Below, one piece after another: positions 1 through 5,403 of a stretch of DNA of 5,464 nucleotides. Every line of letters starts with the position of its first letter. Positions within the stretch are counted from its first letter, which is position 1. The notes beneath the pieces are model-generated. The model had not been told where the DNA came from and did no database searches. It saw only the letters and a list, made by a program, of their open reading frames with translations. The translations under genes and the position numbers were made by a program. The DNA lies in NCBI GenBank assembly GCA_050943675.1, contig JBMNPP010000184.1, forward strand, positions 1 to 5,464. Reading direction: 5' to 3'. This stretch comes from Brooklawnia sp050943675. Its GTDB lineage: Bacteria > Actinomycetota > Actinomycetes > Propionibacteriales > Propionibacteriaceae.

Positions 1-324
1 CAGGGCGCGGGCAGCCTCCTGCATCCCCCGCAAAGGCACCCGCAGGTTGCGCTCCACATCTACCGCCAGGGCCTTGAGTGGCGAGATGTAGAGCACCCGG
101 ACCTTGCCGCTGGATGGGTTGGCGGCCAATTCGTCCAGGCTGTGCAGGAAGGCGGCCAGTGTCTTGCCCGACCCGGTGGGGGCCACGACCAATGCGTGCT
201 GGCCGCTGCGGAGCGTCTGCCAGGCCGCCGTCTGGGCAGCGGTGGGGCCGCCGGGGAAGGCAGAGTTGAACCACACGCGAGTGGGCTCGCTGAACCCGGC
301 CAGCACATCCGGTGCATCGTGCAT
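1..324 (-). CDS. lhr: Lhr-family ATP-dependent helicase, N-terminal part (cut by window edge)
   Basis: The first 108 codons of a superfamily 2 helicase of the Lhr (large helicase-related) type are present; the rest lies beyond position 1. Seen: a WF...FP segment at residues 18-24 and an upstream Gln in PTAAQ (27-31), then motif I APTGSGKT (residues 48-55, Walker A lysine K54), then LYISPLKALAVD (78-89), the motif Ia region typical of Lhr. Known: Lhr proteins are about 1,500 residues, translocate 3'-5' on single-stranded DNA, and are linked to DNA repair in mycobacteria and other bacteria. Start choice: between the in-frame stop TAA (363-361) and the ATG at 324-322 there is no ATG, GTG or TTG codon, so this is the only possible start. 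No convincing Shine-Dalgarno lies close to it (a GGAG is about 20 bases upstream). It diverges from the DUF3046 gene with a 50-base spacer. Other DEAD/DEAH helicases are possible but fit less well. Confidence 0.88.
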   Translation of the reverse strand, partial: MHDAPDVLAGFSEPTRVWFNSAFPGGPTAAQTAAWQTLRSGQHALVVAPTGSGKTLAAFLHSLDELAANPSSGKVRVLYISPLKALAVDVERNLRVPLRGMQEAARAL

Positions 325-361
325 GAAGCCATTGTGCTGCGGTGCTCCGACAGTTTTGGGT

Positions 362-367
362 TAACCT
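362..367 (+). promoter_or_regulatory. Candidate -10 element of the DUF3046 gene (leaderless type)
   Basis: TAACCT fits the actinobacterial -10 pattern TANNNT and ends 7 bases before the ATG at 375, so transcription would begin at or within a base or two of the start codon. No Shine-Dalgarno-like purine run precedes the ATG. No good -35 hexamer is visible at 16-18 bases. The element overlaps an 8-base palindrome GGTTAACC (359-366) in the 50-base spacer shared with the divergent lhr gene. Leaderless transcription is inferred from spacing only. Confidence 0.45.
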
Positions 368-374
368 TGTCCTC

Positions 375-569
375 ATGCGTGAAGCCGAACTCTGGCAACG
401 AATGAAGGTTGCACTCGGCGATGGTTACGCCCGGGCATGGGCCGAACAAACCGTACTTTCCGGAATCGGTGGCCGCACGGTCATGGAGGCACTGCGAGAT
501 GGTGTGCCCTGCAAGACGATCTGGCGCGCGGTCTGGGCGCAACTGGAATTGCCTGCACACGACAGGTAG
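375..569 (+). CDS. DUF3046 family small protein
   Basis: This gene encodes 64 residues and is intact. Family features seen: MREAELWQRM at the N-terminus, GYARAWAEQ (residues 17-25), GGRTVMEAL (32-40) and IWRAV...LELP (49-60). They match the small actinobacterial DUF3046 family, which is commonly encoded beside recA (for example next to recA in mycobacteria). Function is not known. The protein is soluble, with no signal peptide or membrane segment, and probably mostly helical. The ATG at 375 is preferred over the upstream in-frame start at 342 because it matches the usual family N-terminus and sits just behind a -10 hexamer. The stop is followed directly by the recA control region, with no terminator hairpin that I could find, so its transcript may run into recA. 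A role in DNA repair or RecA control is suggested by neighbourhood only. Confidence 0.9.
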   Translation: MREAELWQRMKVALGDGYARAWAEQTVLSGIGGRTVMEALRDGVPCKTIWRAVWAQLELPAHDR

Positions 570-604
570 GCCGCGGAAACAAATCGCGACACGCGCACGA
601 ATAG

Positions 605-633
605 TTGGGATCGAACACTTGTTCGGTTAGGCT
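605..633 (+). promoter_or_regulatory. recA distal promoter, LexA-controlled
   Basis: TTGGGA (605-610, 4 of 6 matches to TTGACA) is followed by exactly 17 bases and then TAGGCT (628-633, fits TANNNT). The LexA box lies wholly inside the spacer, the expected geometry for repression by occlusion. The predicted transcript start is near 640, giving recA a leader of roughly 140 bases. Promoter calls by eye are uncertain, but the combination of spacing and operator position is persuasive. Confidence 0.6.
612..625. promoter_or_regulatory. LexA operator (SOS box)
   Basis: CGAACACTTGTTCG is a perfect inverted repeat with 6-base arms (CGAACA / TGTTCG) around CT. It fits the CGAAC-N4-GTTCG LexA box of Bacillus and actinobacteria, not the E. 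coli CTGT-N8-ACAG type. It lies 154 bases upstream of the recA start and 42 bases after the DUF3046 stop. LexA would repress recA here until RecA filaments on single-stranded DNA trigger LexA self-cleavage. Confidence 0.88.
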
Positions 634-663
634 GCGTGTGTTGGCCGGTTGAGCAATCAGCAG

Positions 664-672
664 TTATCCACA
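664..672 (+). promoter_or_regulatory. DnaA-box-like 9-mer in the recA control region
   Basis: TTATCCACA is an exact match to the E. coli consensus DnaA box (TTATNCACA). It lies between the LexA-controlled promoter and the downstream PafBC-type promoter, next to an A/T-rich patch (681-695). It is a single box without a cluster, so it is not an origin. DnaA binding as a transcription regulator is possible, but chance occurrence cannot be excluded. Confidence 0.4.
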
Positions 673-693
673 AGCCGTGACCAAAAATAACCA

Positions 694-716
694 ATGTCAG
701 TCCGGCCGCCTACAGT
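694..716 (+). promoter_or_regulatory. recA proximal promoter, RecA-NDp / PafBC type
   Basis: ATGTCAGTC (694-702) matches the RecA-NDp upstream element TTGTCRGTG at 7 of 9 positions. It is followed by exactly 8 bases and then TACAGT (711-716), which fits the required TANNNT. Known: in mycobacteria this motif marks LexA-independent, DNA-damage-inducible promoters activated by the WYL-domain regulator PafBC. The predicted start is near 723, giving a leader of about 57 bases. The exact spacing and location directly upstream of recA make this a strong call by eye. Confidence 0.75.
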
Positions 717-745
717 CTCATTGCACAACCCACCACCAAGAGCTG

Positions 746-760
746 CCGGGCCAGGCCCGG
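746..760. repeat. Perfect 7-1-7 inverted repeat in the recA leader
   Basis: CCGGGCC, A, GGCCCGG. As RNA it would fold into a 6-pair all-GC stem with a CAG loop, ending 3 bases before the recA Shine-Dalgarno region and present on transcripts from both promoters. There is no U-run after it, so it is not a terminator. It could tune ribosome access or RNA stability, or be a protein site on DNA; the role is unknown. Confidence 0.6.
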
Positions 761-763
761 TGA

Positions 764-771
764 AGAGAGGA
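764..771 (+). promoter_or_regulatory. recA ribosome binding site
   Basis: The purine run AGAGAGGA ends 8 bases before the ATG at 780. It supports that ATG as the recA start; no other in-frame start lies between it and the ribosome binding site. Confidence 0.7.
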
Positions 772-779
772 CAACACAG

Positions 780-1832
780 ATGGCTGTTGCAGACCGCGAG
801 AAGGCACTGGTCGCCGCACTCGCCCAGATCGAGAAGCAGCACGGCAAGGGCTCCATCATGCGCCTGGGCGACCAGTCCCATTCGCAGATCGAGGTCATCC
901 CGACCGGCTCGATCGCACTGGACATCGCCCTGGGCATCGGGGGGCTGCCGCGTGGCCGCATCATCGAGGTCTACGGGCCCGAATCCAGCGGCAAGACGAC
1001 GGTCGCCCTGCACGCCATCGCAAGTGCGCAGGCCGAGGGAGGCATCTGCGCGTTCATCGACGCCGAACATGCCCTAGACCCGTCATATGCCGCGGCGCTG
1101 GGCGTCGATACCGATGCGCTACTGGTCAGCCAGCCCGACAACGGTGAGCAGGCCCTTGAGATCGCTGACATGCTGATCCGTTCAGGGGCGCTCGCACTGA
1201 TCGTGATCGACTCGGTTGCCGCGCTCACCCCCCGCGCCGAGATCGAGGGCGAGATGGGTGATTCCCATATGGGTCTGCAGGCCCGGTTGATGAGCCAGGC
1301 ATTGCGCAAGATCACCGGCGCGCTGAAGAACGCCAACACCACCGCAATCTTCATCAACCAGTTGCGCGAGAAGATCGGGGTCATGTTCGGCAACCCCGAG
1401 ACCACCACTGGCGGGCGGGCATTGAAGTTCTACTCCTCGGTGCGCCTGGACGTCCGGCGTATCGAGTCGCTCAAGGACGGCAACGAGATCGTCGGCAACC
1501 GTACCCGGGTGAAGGTCGTCAAGAACAAGGTGGCCCCGCCCTTCAAGCAGGCCGAGTTCGACATCATGTACGGCAAGGGGATCTCGCGCGAGGGCAGCCT
1601 GATCGACATGGGTGTCGAGGTCGGCATCATCCGCAAGGCCGGCTCGTGGTTCACCTACGCTGAAGACCAACTCGGCCAGGGCAAGGAGAACGCCCGCAAC
1701 TACCTGAAGAACAACCCTGAAGTGGCCAACGAGATCGACGGCAAGATCCGCGATGCCATGGGTATGGGCACCGTCGACGAGGTTCCGGAAGGCGTCGACC
1801 CGGCCACGGGTGAGGTCGACGTCGACTTCTGA
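780..1832 (+). CDS. recA: RecA recombinase
   Basis: This gene encodes a complete 350-residue RecA (E. coli 353). RecA forms ATP-dependent filaments on single-stranded DNA, pairs and exchanges homologous strands, and as co-protease triggers LexA self-cleavage. Seen: Walker A GPESSGKT (66-73), catalytic E96 in DAEHALD, Y103 stacking position, Walker B LIVID (140-144), DNA-binding loop L1 around EMGDSHMG (158-165), allosteric Q194 followed by loop L2 (about 195-210, EKIGVMFGNPETTTGG region), and the interface lysines K248 and K250 in VKNK. The tail is acidic (EVDVDF). No intein interrupts the gene, unlike some mycobacterial recA genes. ATG at 780 follows a purine-rich ribosome binding site. Two damage-type promoters lie upstream (LexA and PafBC motifs). 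recX begins 2 bases after the stop, so the two are very likely cotranscribed. Confidence 0.99.
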   Translation: MAVADREKALVAALAQIEKQHGKGSIMRLGDQSHSQIEVIPTGSIALDIALGIGGLPRGRIIEVYGPESSGKTTVALHAIASAQAEGGICAFIDAEHALDPSYAAALGVDTDALLVSQPDNGEQALEIADMLIRSGALALIVIDSVAALTPRAEIEGEMGDSHMGLQARLMSQALRKITGALKNANTTAIFINQLREKIGVMFGNPETTTGGRALKFYSSVRLDVRRIESLKDGNEIVGNRTRVKVVKNKVAPPFKQAEFDIMYGKGISREGSLIDMGVEVGIIRKAGSWFTYAEDQLGQGKENARNYLKNNPEVANEIDGKIRDAMGMGTVDEVPEGVDPATGEVDVDF

Positions 1833-1834
1833 TC

Positions 1835-2383
1835 GTGGTTGCTGACCAGGCGGGGGTCGGCCCCGAGGTTCCCGAACCACCGGCCGACCCCTATGCCGTT
1901 ACTCGTGAGATGGCGCTGCGGGCCCTGGAGCGGCGCGCATATGGTCGCGCCGAGCTTGGGGACCGGCTGCGACGCAAGGGCGCAGCCGAGGAGGTCGTTG
2001 AGCAGGTTCTCAACCGGTTCGTCGAGGTCGGGCTGCTCGATGATGCCGCCTTCGCCGCGATGTGGGTCGAGCAACGGCATCGCTTGCGCAAGCTGCCGCG
2101 CAGGGCACTGGTTGCCGAACTGCGCCGCAAAGGAATCGATCAAGAGGTGATCGATGAGGCAGTCGGCGTCATCGACCACGATGCCGAGGCCGAGGCCGCC
2201 ATGCAGTTGGCTGCCAGCAGGGCTCGCAGCCTGGCCAGGCAGCCCTACGAGGTCGCACTGCGCCGCCTGGTTGGTGCCCTTGGGCGCAGAGGCTTCGGCT
2301 CACAGCTGGCCTGGCAGGCTGCCCGGCAGGCGCTGGCTGATCGGGAGCGTGAAGACCAGGGCGACGGGCTGGACAACGAATAG
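1835..2383 (+). CDS. recX: RecX regulatory protein
   Basis: This gene encodes 182 residues. RecX binds RecA filaments and limits or remodels them, blocking filament growth and co-protease activity. Seen: an unstructured acidic/proline N-terminus (residues 1-22), then three helical repeats typical of RecX: residues about 23-70 (ALERRAYGRAELGDRLRRKG, ending VGLLDD), about 71-112 (AAFAAMWVEQ, then ALVAELRRKGID), and about 138-168 (ALRRLVGALGRRGFGSQLAW). The tail is charged. The start is GTG at 1835, 2 bases after the recA stop. There is no Shine-Dalgarno at proper spacing (a GAGG is about 20 bases upstream), so translation is probably coupled to recA, which would keep RecX at low, RecA-linked levels. 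A start at the ATG at 1910 (residue 26) would trim only the disordered leader and cannot be ruled out, but would leave a 77-base gap. Confidence 0.95.
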   Translation: MVADQAGVGPEVPEPPADPYAVTREMALRALERRAYGRAELGDRLRRKGAAEEVVEQVLNRFVEVGLLDDAAFAAMWVEQRHRLRKLPRRALVAELRRKGIDQEVIDEAVGVIDHDAEAEAAMQLAASRARSLARQPYEVALRRLVGALGRRGFGSQLAWQAARQALADREREDQGDGLDNE

Positions 2384-2430
2384 GTCACCAGGCAGCAGGG
2401 CTAGGCTTCGGACACAACCGCCAGGCCGGC

Positions 2431-2438
2431 AGGGAGGT
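2431..2438 (+). promoter_or_regulatory. rny ribosome binding site
   Basis: AGGGAGGT is a near-ideal Shine-Dalgarno, ending 8 bases before the GTG at 2447. It fixes that GTG as the start, which also places the hydrophobic anchor right at the N-terminus, as the family requires. Confidence 0.8.
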
Positions 2439-2446
2439 GGACTTTC

Positions 2447-3883
2447 GTGGAGGTATTGCTCGGGGTTGTCGTAGTGCTCCTGGCTGTCGTGCTGGTGATT
2501 CAGGGCGCCAGGACACGCCGGAGCGCCGAGCCATCGTCTGCCAGCGAGGTCGTCGCCGAGCGTGACGAACTCGCTGCCACCCGTATTCGACTTGATGAGC
2601 GCGCTGAACGGCTTAACAACCGCGAAGAGCGTTTGACCGAGATGGCCATCGGTGCCCAGCGCGAACGAGAACGCCTCGAGGCTGAACAAGGGGCGTTGGT
2701 CGGGGTCAGGGAAGACCTGGCACGCCTGACCGAGCAGGCCGCTGCTGAGCTGGAGCGAATTGCCGGGATCAGCGCTGAACAGGCCCGTGCTGAACTGGTG
2801 GCCCTTGCCGAAGAAACCGCCCGCGAAAAGGCCGACGAGCTTTCTCGGCAGATCACCGATGATGCGGTCGCCGAGGCCGAACGAACTGCCCGGCGTGTGG
2901 TCAGCAGCAGCATTGAGCGGATCGCGGTGGATGCGACGGCTGAAGCAGTGGTCTCCAGCGTCGATATCCCCTCCGAAGAGATGAAGGGCCGCATCATTGG
3001 CCGTGAGGGCCGCAACATCCGGGCCTTCGAGCAGACCACCGGGGTTACCGTCCTGGTCGACGACACCCCCGGCGTAGTGTTGTTGAGCTGCTTCGACCCA
3101 GTGCGTCGCGAGATTGCCCGGCAGGCCCTGACAGACCTGGTGGCCGATGGGCGCATAGATCCCGCACGGATCGAGCAGGCACACCAGAAGGCCACCGAGA
3201 ACGTCGACCGTGGCTGCCTCGAGGCCGCTGAGGCAGCCATCGATGATCTGGGTTTGCGAGGTATCGACCCCGGACTGCTGCCGAGCATCGGTGCGCTGCA
3301 CCTGCGCACCAGCTACGGGCAGAACGTGCTCGAACACAGTATCGAGTGCGCTCGACTGGCCGGCGCGATGGCTGCCGAACTCGGCCTGGATGTCGAGATC
3401 TGTCGGCGGGCGGCGTTCCTGCACGACCTGGGCAAGGCCGTCATCACCCACGGTGAAGGATCACATGCAGCCGAGGGTGCTGATTTGGCCCGCAGATTCG
3501 GCCAGGATGACCTGGTCGTCCATGCCATCGCCGCCCACCACAACGAGATCGAGCCCACCACAGCAGTCGACGTCCTCACCCAGGCAGCTGATGCCATCTC
3601 CAGCTCACGACCCGGGGCCCGTCGCGAAAGCGTGGCCACCCACGTCAAGCGGCTGGAACACCTGGAACAGATCGCGATGCGTTGTGATGGTGTCGAGAAA
3701 GCCTATGCCCTGCGCGCCGGTCGCGAAGTGCGGGTCATGGTGCATCCGGACAGGGTTGATGACCAGGATTGCCGCGAACTGGCGCGCCAGATCGCCGATG
3801 CAGTGTCGACTGAACTGGTTTATCCGGGGCGGGTCAAGGTGACTGTGATACGTGAGTCAAGGGCCACCGAGATCGCCCAATAG
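2447..3883 (+). CDS. rny: Ribonuclease Y
   Basis: This gene encodes 478 residues (B. subtilis RNase Y is 520). It is a membrane-anchored endoribonuclease that starts mRNA decay and processing. Domains seen in order: a single N-terminal membrane segment (about 3-19, Leu/Val-rich) with Arg-rich residues after it; a long charged coiled coil (about 34-150, Glu/Arg/Ala-rich), shorter than in B. subtilis and accounting for most of the size difference; a KH RNA-binding domain with GRIIGREGRNIR (181-192, GxxG loop 185-188); and an HD metal-dependent phosphohydrolase domain with H297, the signature HDLGKA (326-331), HHNE (364-367) and D382 before SSSRPGAR. The C-terminus (YPGRVKVTVIRE) is the usual conserved end. 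It begins 63 bases after recX; a TAGGCT at 2402-2407 could be a -10 but has no -35, so read-through from recA-recX is equally possible. Many actinobacteria, including mycobacteria, rely on RNase E/J and lack this enzyme. Confidence 0.96.
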   Translation: MEVLLGVVVVLLAVVLVIQGARTRRSAEPSSASEVVAERDELAATRIRLDERAERLNNREERLTEMAIGAQRERERLEAEQGALVGVREDLARLTEQAAAELERIAGISAEQARAELVALAEETAREKADELSRQITDDAVAEAERTARRVVSSSIERIAVDATAEAVVSSVDIPSEEMKGRIIGREGRNIRAFEQTTGVTVLVDDTPGVVLLSCFDPVRREIARQALTDLVADGRIDPARIEQAHQKATENVDRGCLEAAEAAIDDLGLRGIDPGLLPSIGALHLRTSYGQNVLEHSIECARLAGAMAAELGLDVEICRRAAFLHDLGKAVITHGEGSHAAEGADLARRFGQDDLVVHAIAAHHNEIEPTTAVDVLTQAADAISSSRPGARRESVATHVKRLEHLEQIAMRCDGVEKAYALRAGREVRVMVHPDRVDDQDCRELARQIADAVSTELVYPGRVKVTVIRESRATEIAQ

Positions 3884-3885
3884 CA

Positions 3886-3897
3886 CCGCGCGCGCGG
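3886..3897. repeat. Self-complementary (CG)n palindrome between rny and miaB
   Basis: CCGCGCGCGCGG is a perfect 12-base palindrome containing five CG steps, beginning 3 bases after the rny stop codon. Alternating C-G tracts can adopt Z-DNA under negative supercoiling. With no U-run after it and little room for a loop, it is a poor intrinsic terminator. A functional role is speculative. Confidence 0.45.
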
Positions 3898-3913
3898 GTT
3901 GGGTGGTTGCCCG

Positions 3914-3919
3914 TACAGT
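3914..3919 (+). promoter_or_regulatory. Candidate -10 element of miaB (leaderless type)
   Basis: TACAGT fits TANNNT and is the same hexamer as in the recA proximal promoter. It ends 9 bases before the miaB ATG at 3929, so transcription would begin about 2-3 bases before the start codon. No Shine-Dalgarno sequence precedes miaB. No good -35 is seen at 16-18 bases; only TTGGGT at 3899, with a 9-base gap. It implies that miaB-miaA can be transcribed independently of rny. Confidence 0.5.
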
Positions 3920-3928
3920 AGATGCGCC

Positions 3929-5401
3929 ATGACCAGTCACATCGATACTCCACCGCGCAGCTACCAGGTGGTCACCTACGGCTGCCAGATGAACGTCCAC
4001 GACTCCGAACGCATTGCCGGGCTGCTCGAAGCAGCCGGCATGGTGCCGGCACCGCCCCCGGTGGGTGAGTTGGCCGATGCCGACGTGGTGGTCTTCAATA
4101 CTTGCGCAGTGCGTGAGAATGCCGACAATCGGCTCTACGGCAACCTGGGTCATATGGTGCGGGTCAAGCGTGAGCGCCCGGGCATGCAGATTGCCGTGGG
4201 CGGTTGCATGGCCCAGAAGGACCGCGACCGGATCATCGAGAAGGCGCCGTGGGTGGATGTGGTGTTCGGCACCAACAACGTGGGCTCGCTGCCGGTGCTG
4301 CTGGAACGCGCCCGCATCACCCAGCAGGCGCAGGTCGAGATCGCCGAGGCCCTCGAGACCTTCCCGTCGAACCTGCCCACCCGCCGCGACCAGGCCTATG
4401 CGGCGTGGGTGGCGATCAGCGTGGGCTGCAACAACACCTGTACCTTCTGCATCGTCCCCAGCCTGCGCGGCACCGAGACAGACCGCCGTCCCGGTGAGAT
4501 TCTTCGCGAGATCCAGATGCTGGTGGCCGAGGGTGTGCAAGAGATCACCCTGCTGGGCCAGAACGTCAATACCTACGGCGTCGAATTCGGGGACCGCCAG
4601 GCCTTCGCCAAACTGTTGCGAGCCTGCGGCGAGGTCGAGGGCCTGGAGCGGGTCAGGTTCACCAGCCCGCACCCGGCGTCCTTCACCGACGACGTGATCG
4701 AGGCCATGGCAGCCACCCACAATGTGATGCCCAGCCTGCACATGCCCCTGCAATCCGGGTCTGACAAGGTATTACGGCAGATGCGCCGCAGCTACCGCAG
4801 CAAGCGCTTCCTGGGCATCATCGACAAGGTGCGCCAGGCGATGCCGCAGGCTGCCATCACCACCGACATCATCGTCGGCTTCCCGGGCGAAACAGAAGAG
4901 GATTTCCAGGCCACCCTGGACGTGGTCCGCCAGGCGCGGTTCAGTGCCGCTTTCACCTTCCACTATTCGATCCGGCCGGGCACACCGGCAGCCACCATGC
5001 CCGATCAGGTGCCCACCCCGGTGGTGCAGGAACGCTACGAGCGTCTGGTGGAACTCATCGAGCAGATCACCTGGGAAGAGAACAAGAAGCTGGTCGGGCA
5101 GCGCGTCGAAGTGCTCTTCGCCAGCGGTGAGGGCCGAAAGGACGCCCACACCGAGCGCATTTCGGGCAGGGCCCGGGACAACCGGTTGGTCCACGTCGGG
5201 CTGTCTGATGACGCACAAACCCGGCCGCGGCCAGGCGACATCGCCGAGGTGGTGATCACCCACGCAGCACCCCACCACCTGGTGGCGGATGCGCCGATCA
5301 CCAATCTGCGCCGCACCCGCGGGGGTGATGCCTGGCAGGCCAGCCAGGCAACCACGCCGATCGGTGTGGGGCTGGGCATGCCGGTGCTCCCGGGACGCTG
5401 A
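3929..5401 (+). CDS. miaB: tRNA-2-methylthio-N6-dimethylallyladenosine synthase MiaB
   Basis: This gene encodes 490 residues. It is a radical-SAM methylthiotransferase that converts i6A37 to ms2i6A37 in tRNAs reading UNN codons. Seen: N-terminal UPF0004 domain with the auxiliary 4Fe-4S cysteines C19 (YGCQMNVHDSE), C59 (FNTCAVRE) and C93 (GGCMAQ); radical-SAM triad C167, C171, C174 in GCNNTCTFC; GQNVNTYG (210-217); SPHP (246-249); HMPLQSGSD (271-279); DIIVGFPGET (313-322); YSIRPGTPAA (346-355); and a C-terminal TRAM RNA-binding domain (about 386-455). The tail with RRTRGGDAW and GVGLGMP is usual in actinobacterial MiaB. Start: ATG at 3929 gives the expected short leader before YQVVTYGCQ; an in-frame TTG at 3899 would add 10 atypical residues. 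No Shine-Dalgarno is present, but a -10 hexamer stands close by. There is one rare TTA leucine codon (4772-4774). miaA follows after 2 bases. Confidence 0.98.
   Translation: MTSHIDTPPRSYQVVTYGCQMNVHDSERIAGLLEAAGMVPAPPPVGELADADVVVFNTCAVRENADNRLYGNLGHMVRVKRERPGMQIAVGGCMAQKDRDRIIEKAPWVDVVFGTNNVGSLPVLLERARITQQAQVEIAEALETFPSNLPTRRDQAYAAWVAISVGCNNTCTFCIVPSLRGTETDRRPGEILREIQMLVAEGVQEITLLGQNVNTYGVEFGDRQAFAKLLRACGEVEGLERVRFTSPHPASFTDDVIEAMAATHNVMPSLHMPLQSGSDKVLRQMRRSYRSKRFLGIIDKVRQAMPQAAITTDIIVGFPGETEEDFQATLDVVRQARFSAAFTFHYSIRPGTPAATMPDQVPTPVVQERYERLVELIEQITWEENKKLVGQRVEVLFASGEGRKDAHTERISGRARDNRLVHVGLSDDAQTRPRPGDIAEVVITHAAPHHLVADAPITNLRRTRGGDAWQASQATTPIGVGLGMPVLPGR
5329..5350. repeat. 8-base inverted repeat near the 3' end of miaB
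   Basis: TGCCTGGC (5329-5336), a 6-base loop AGGCCA, then GCCAGGCA (5343-5350) form a perfect 8-pair stem. It lies inside the coding sequence for the variable MiaB C-terminal tail, about 50 bases before the stop. No T-run follows, so it is not a standard terminator. It may be an incidental product of codon choice, or may affect the miaB/miaA mRNA junction. Confidence 0.5.
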
Positions 5402-5403
5402 GC

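Noticed and set aside
60..560. 166-codon minus-strand open frame across lhr, the spacer and DUF3046
   Set aside because: It is out of frame with lhr, crosses the divergent promoters and overlaps a conserved small gene; it is Arg/Ser/Pro-rich, as shadow frames are.
570..604. Possible terminator after the DUF3046 gene
   Set aside because: I found no stem followed by a T-run in this stretch.
664..672. DnaA box taken as part of a replication origin
   Set aside because: It is a single box with no cluster or dnaA/dnaN neighbours; the context is a recA promoter, so an origin is not supported.
694..1077. 127-codon plus-strand frame starting in the recA leader and overlapping recA
   Set aside because: Its ATG lies inside the PafBC motif, upstream of the predicted proximal transcript start, and it is out of frame with recA. 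No ribosome binding site or family features are seen.
1182..1880. 232-codon minus-strand open frame opposite recA
   Set aside because: It is antisense to conserved recA codons and has no recognisable motifs; it is explained by third-position GC bias.
2402..2407. TAGGCT as a possible -10 for an rny-specific promoter
   Set aside because: No -35-like hexamer lies at 16-18 bases. The nearest match, TGGACA at 2370-2375, is 26 bases away, so the site is too weak to annotate.
2300..3451. 383-codon open frame on the minus strand opposite rny
   Set aside because: It lies antisense to a fully convincing RNase Y gene, and its translation shows no recognisable family. Long antisense frames are expected in GC-rich coding DNA.
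3857..4753. 298-codon minus-strand open frame opposite miaB
   Set aside because: It is a shadow of miaB, with His/Gly/Ala-rich low-information protein and no family features.
4772..4774. Single TTA leucine codon in miaB as a sign of bldA-type translational control
   Set aside because: One rare codon in a housekeeping gene is weak evidence, and bldA-type control is known mainly from Streptomyces, which this window does not resemble.
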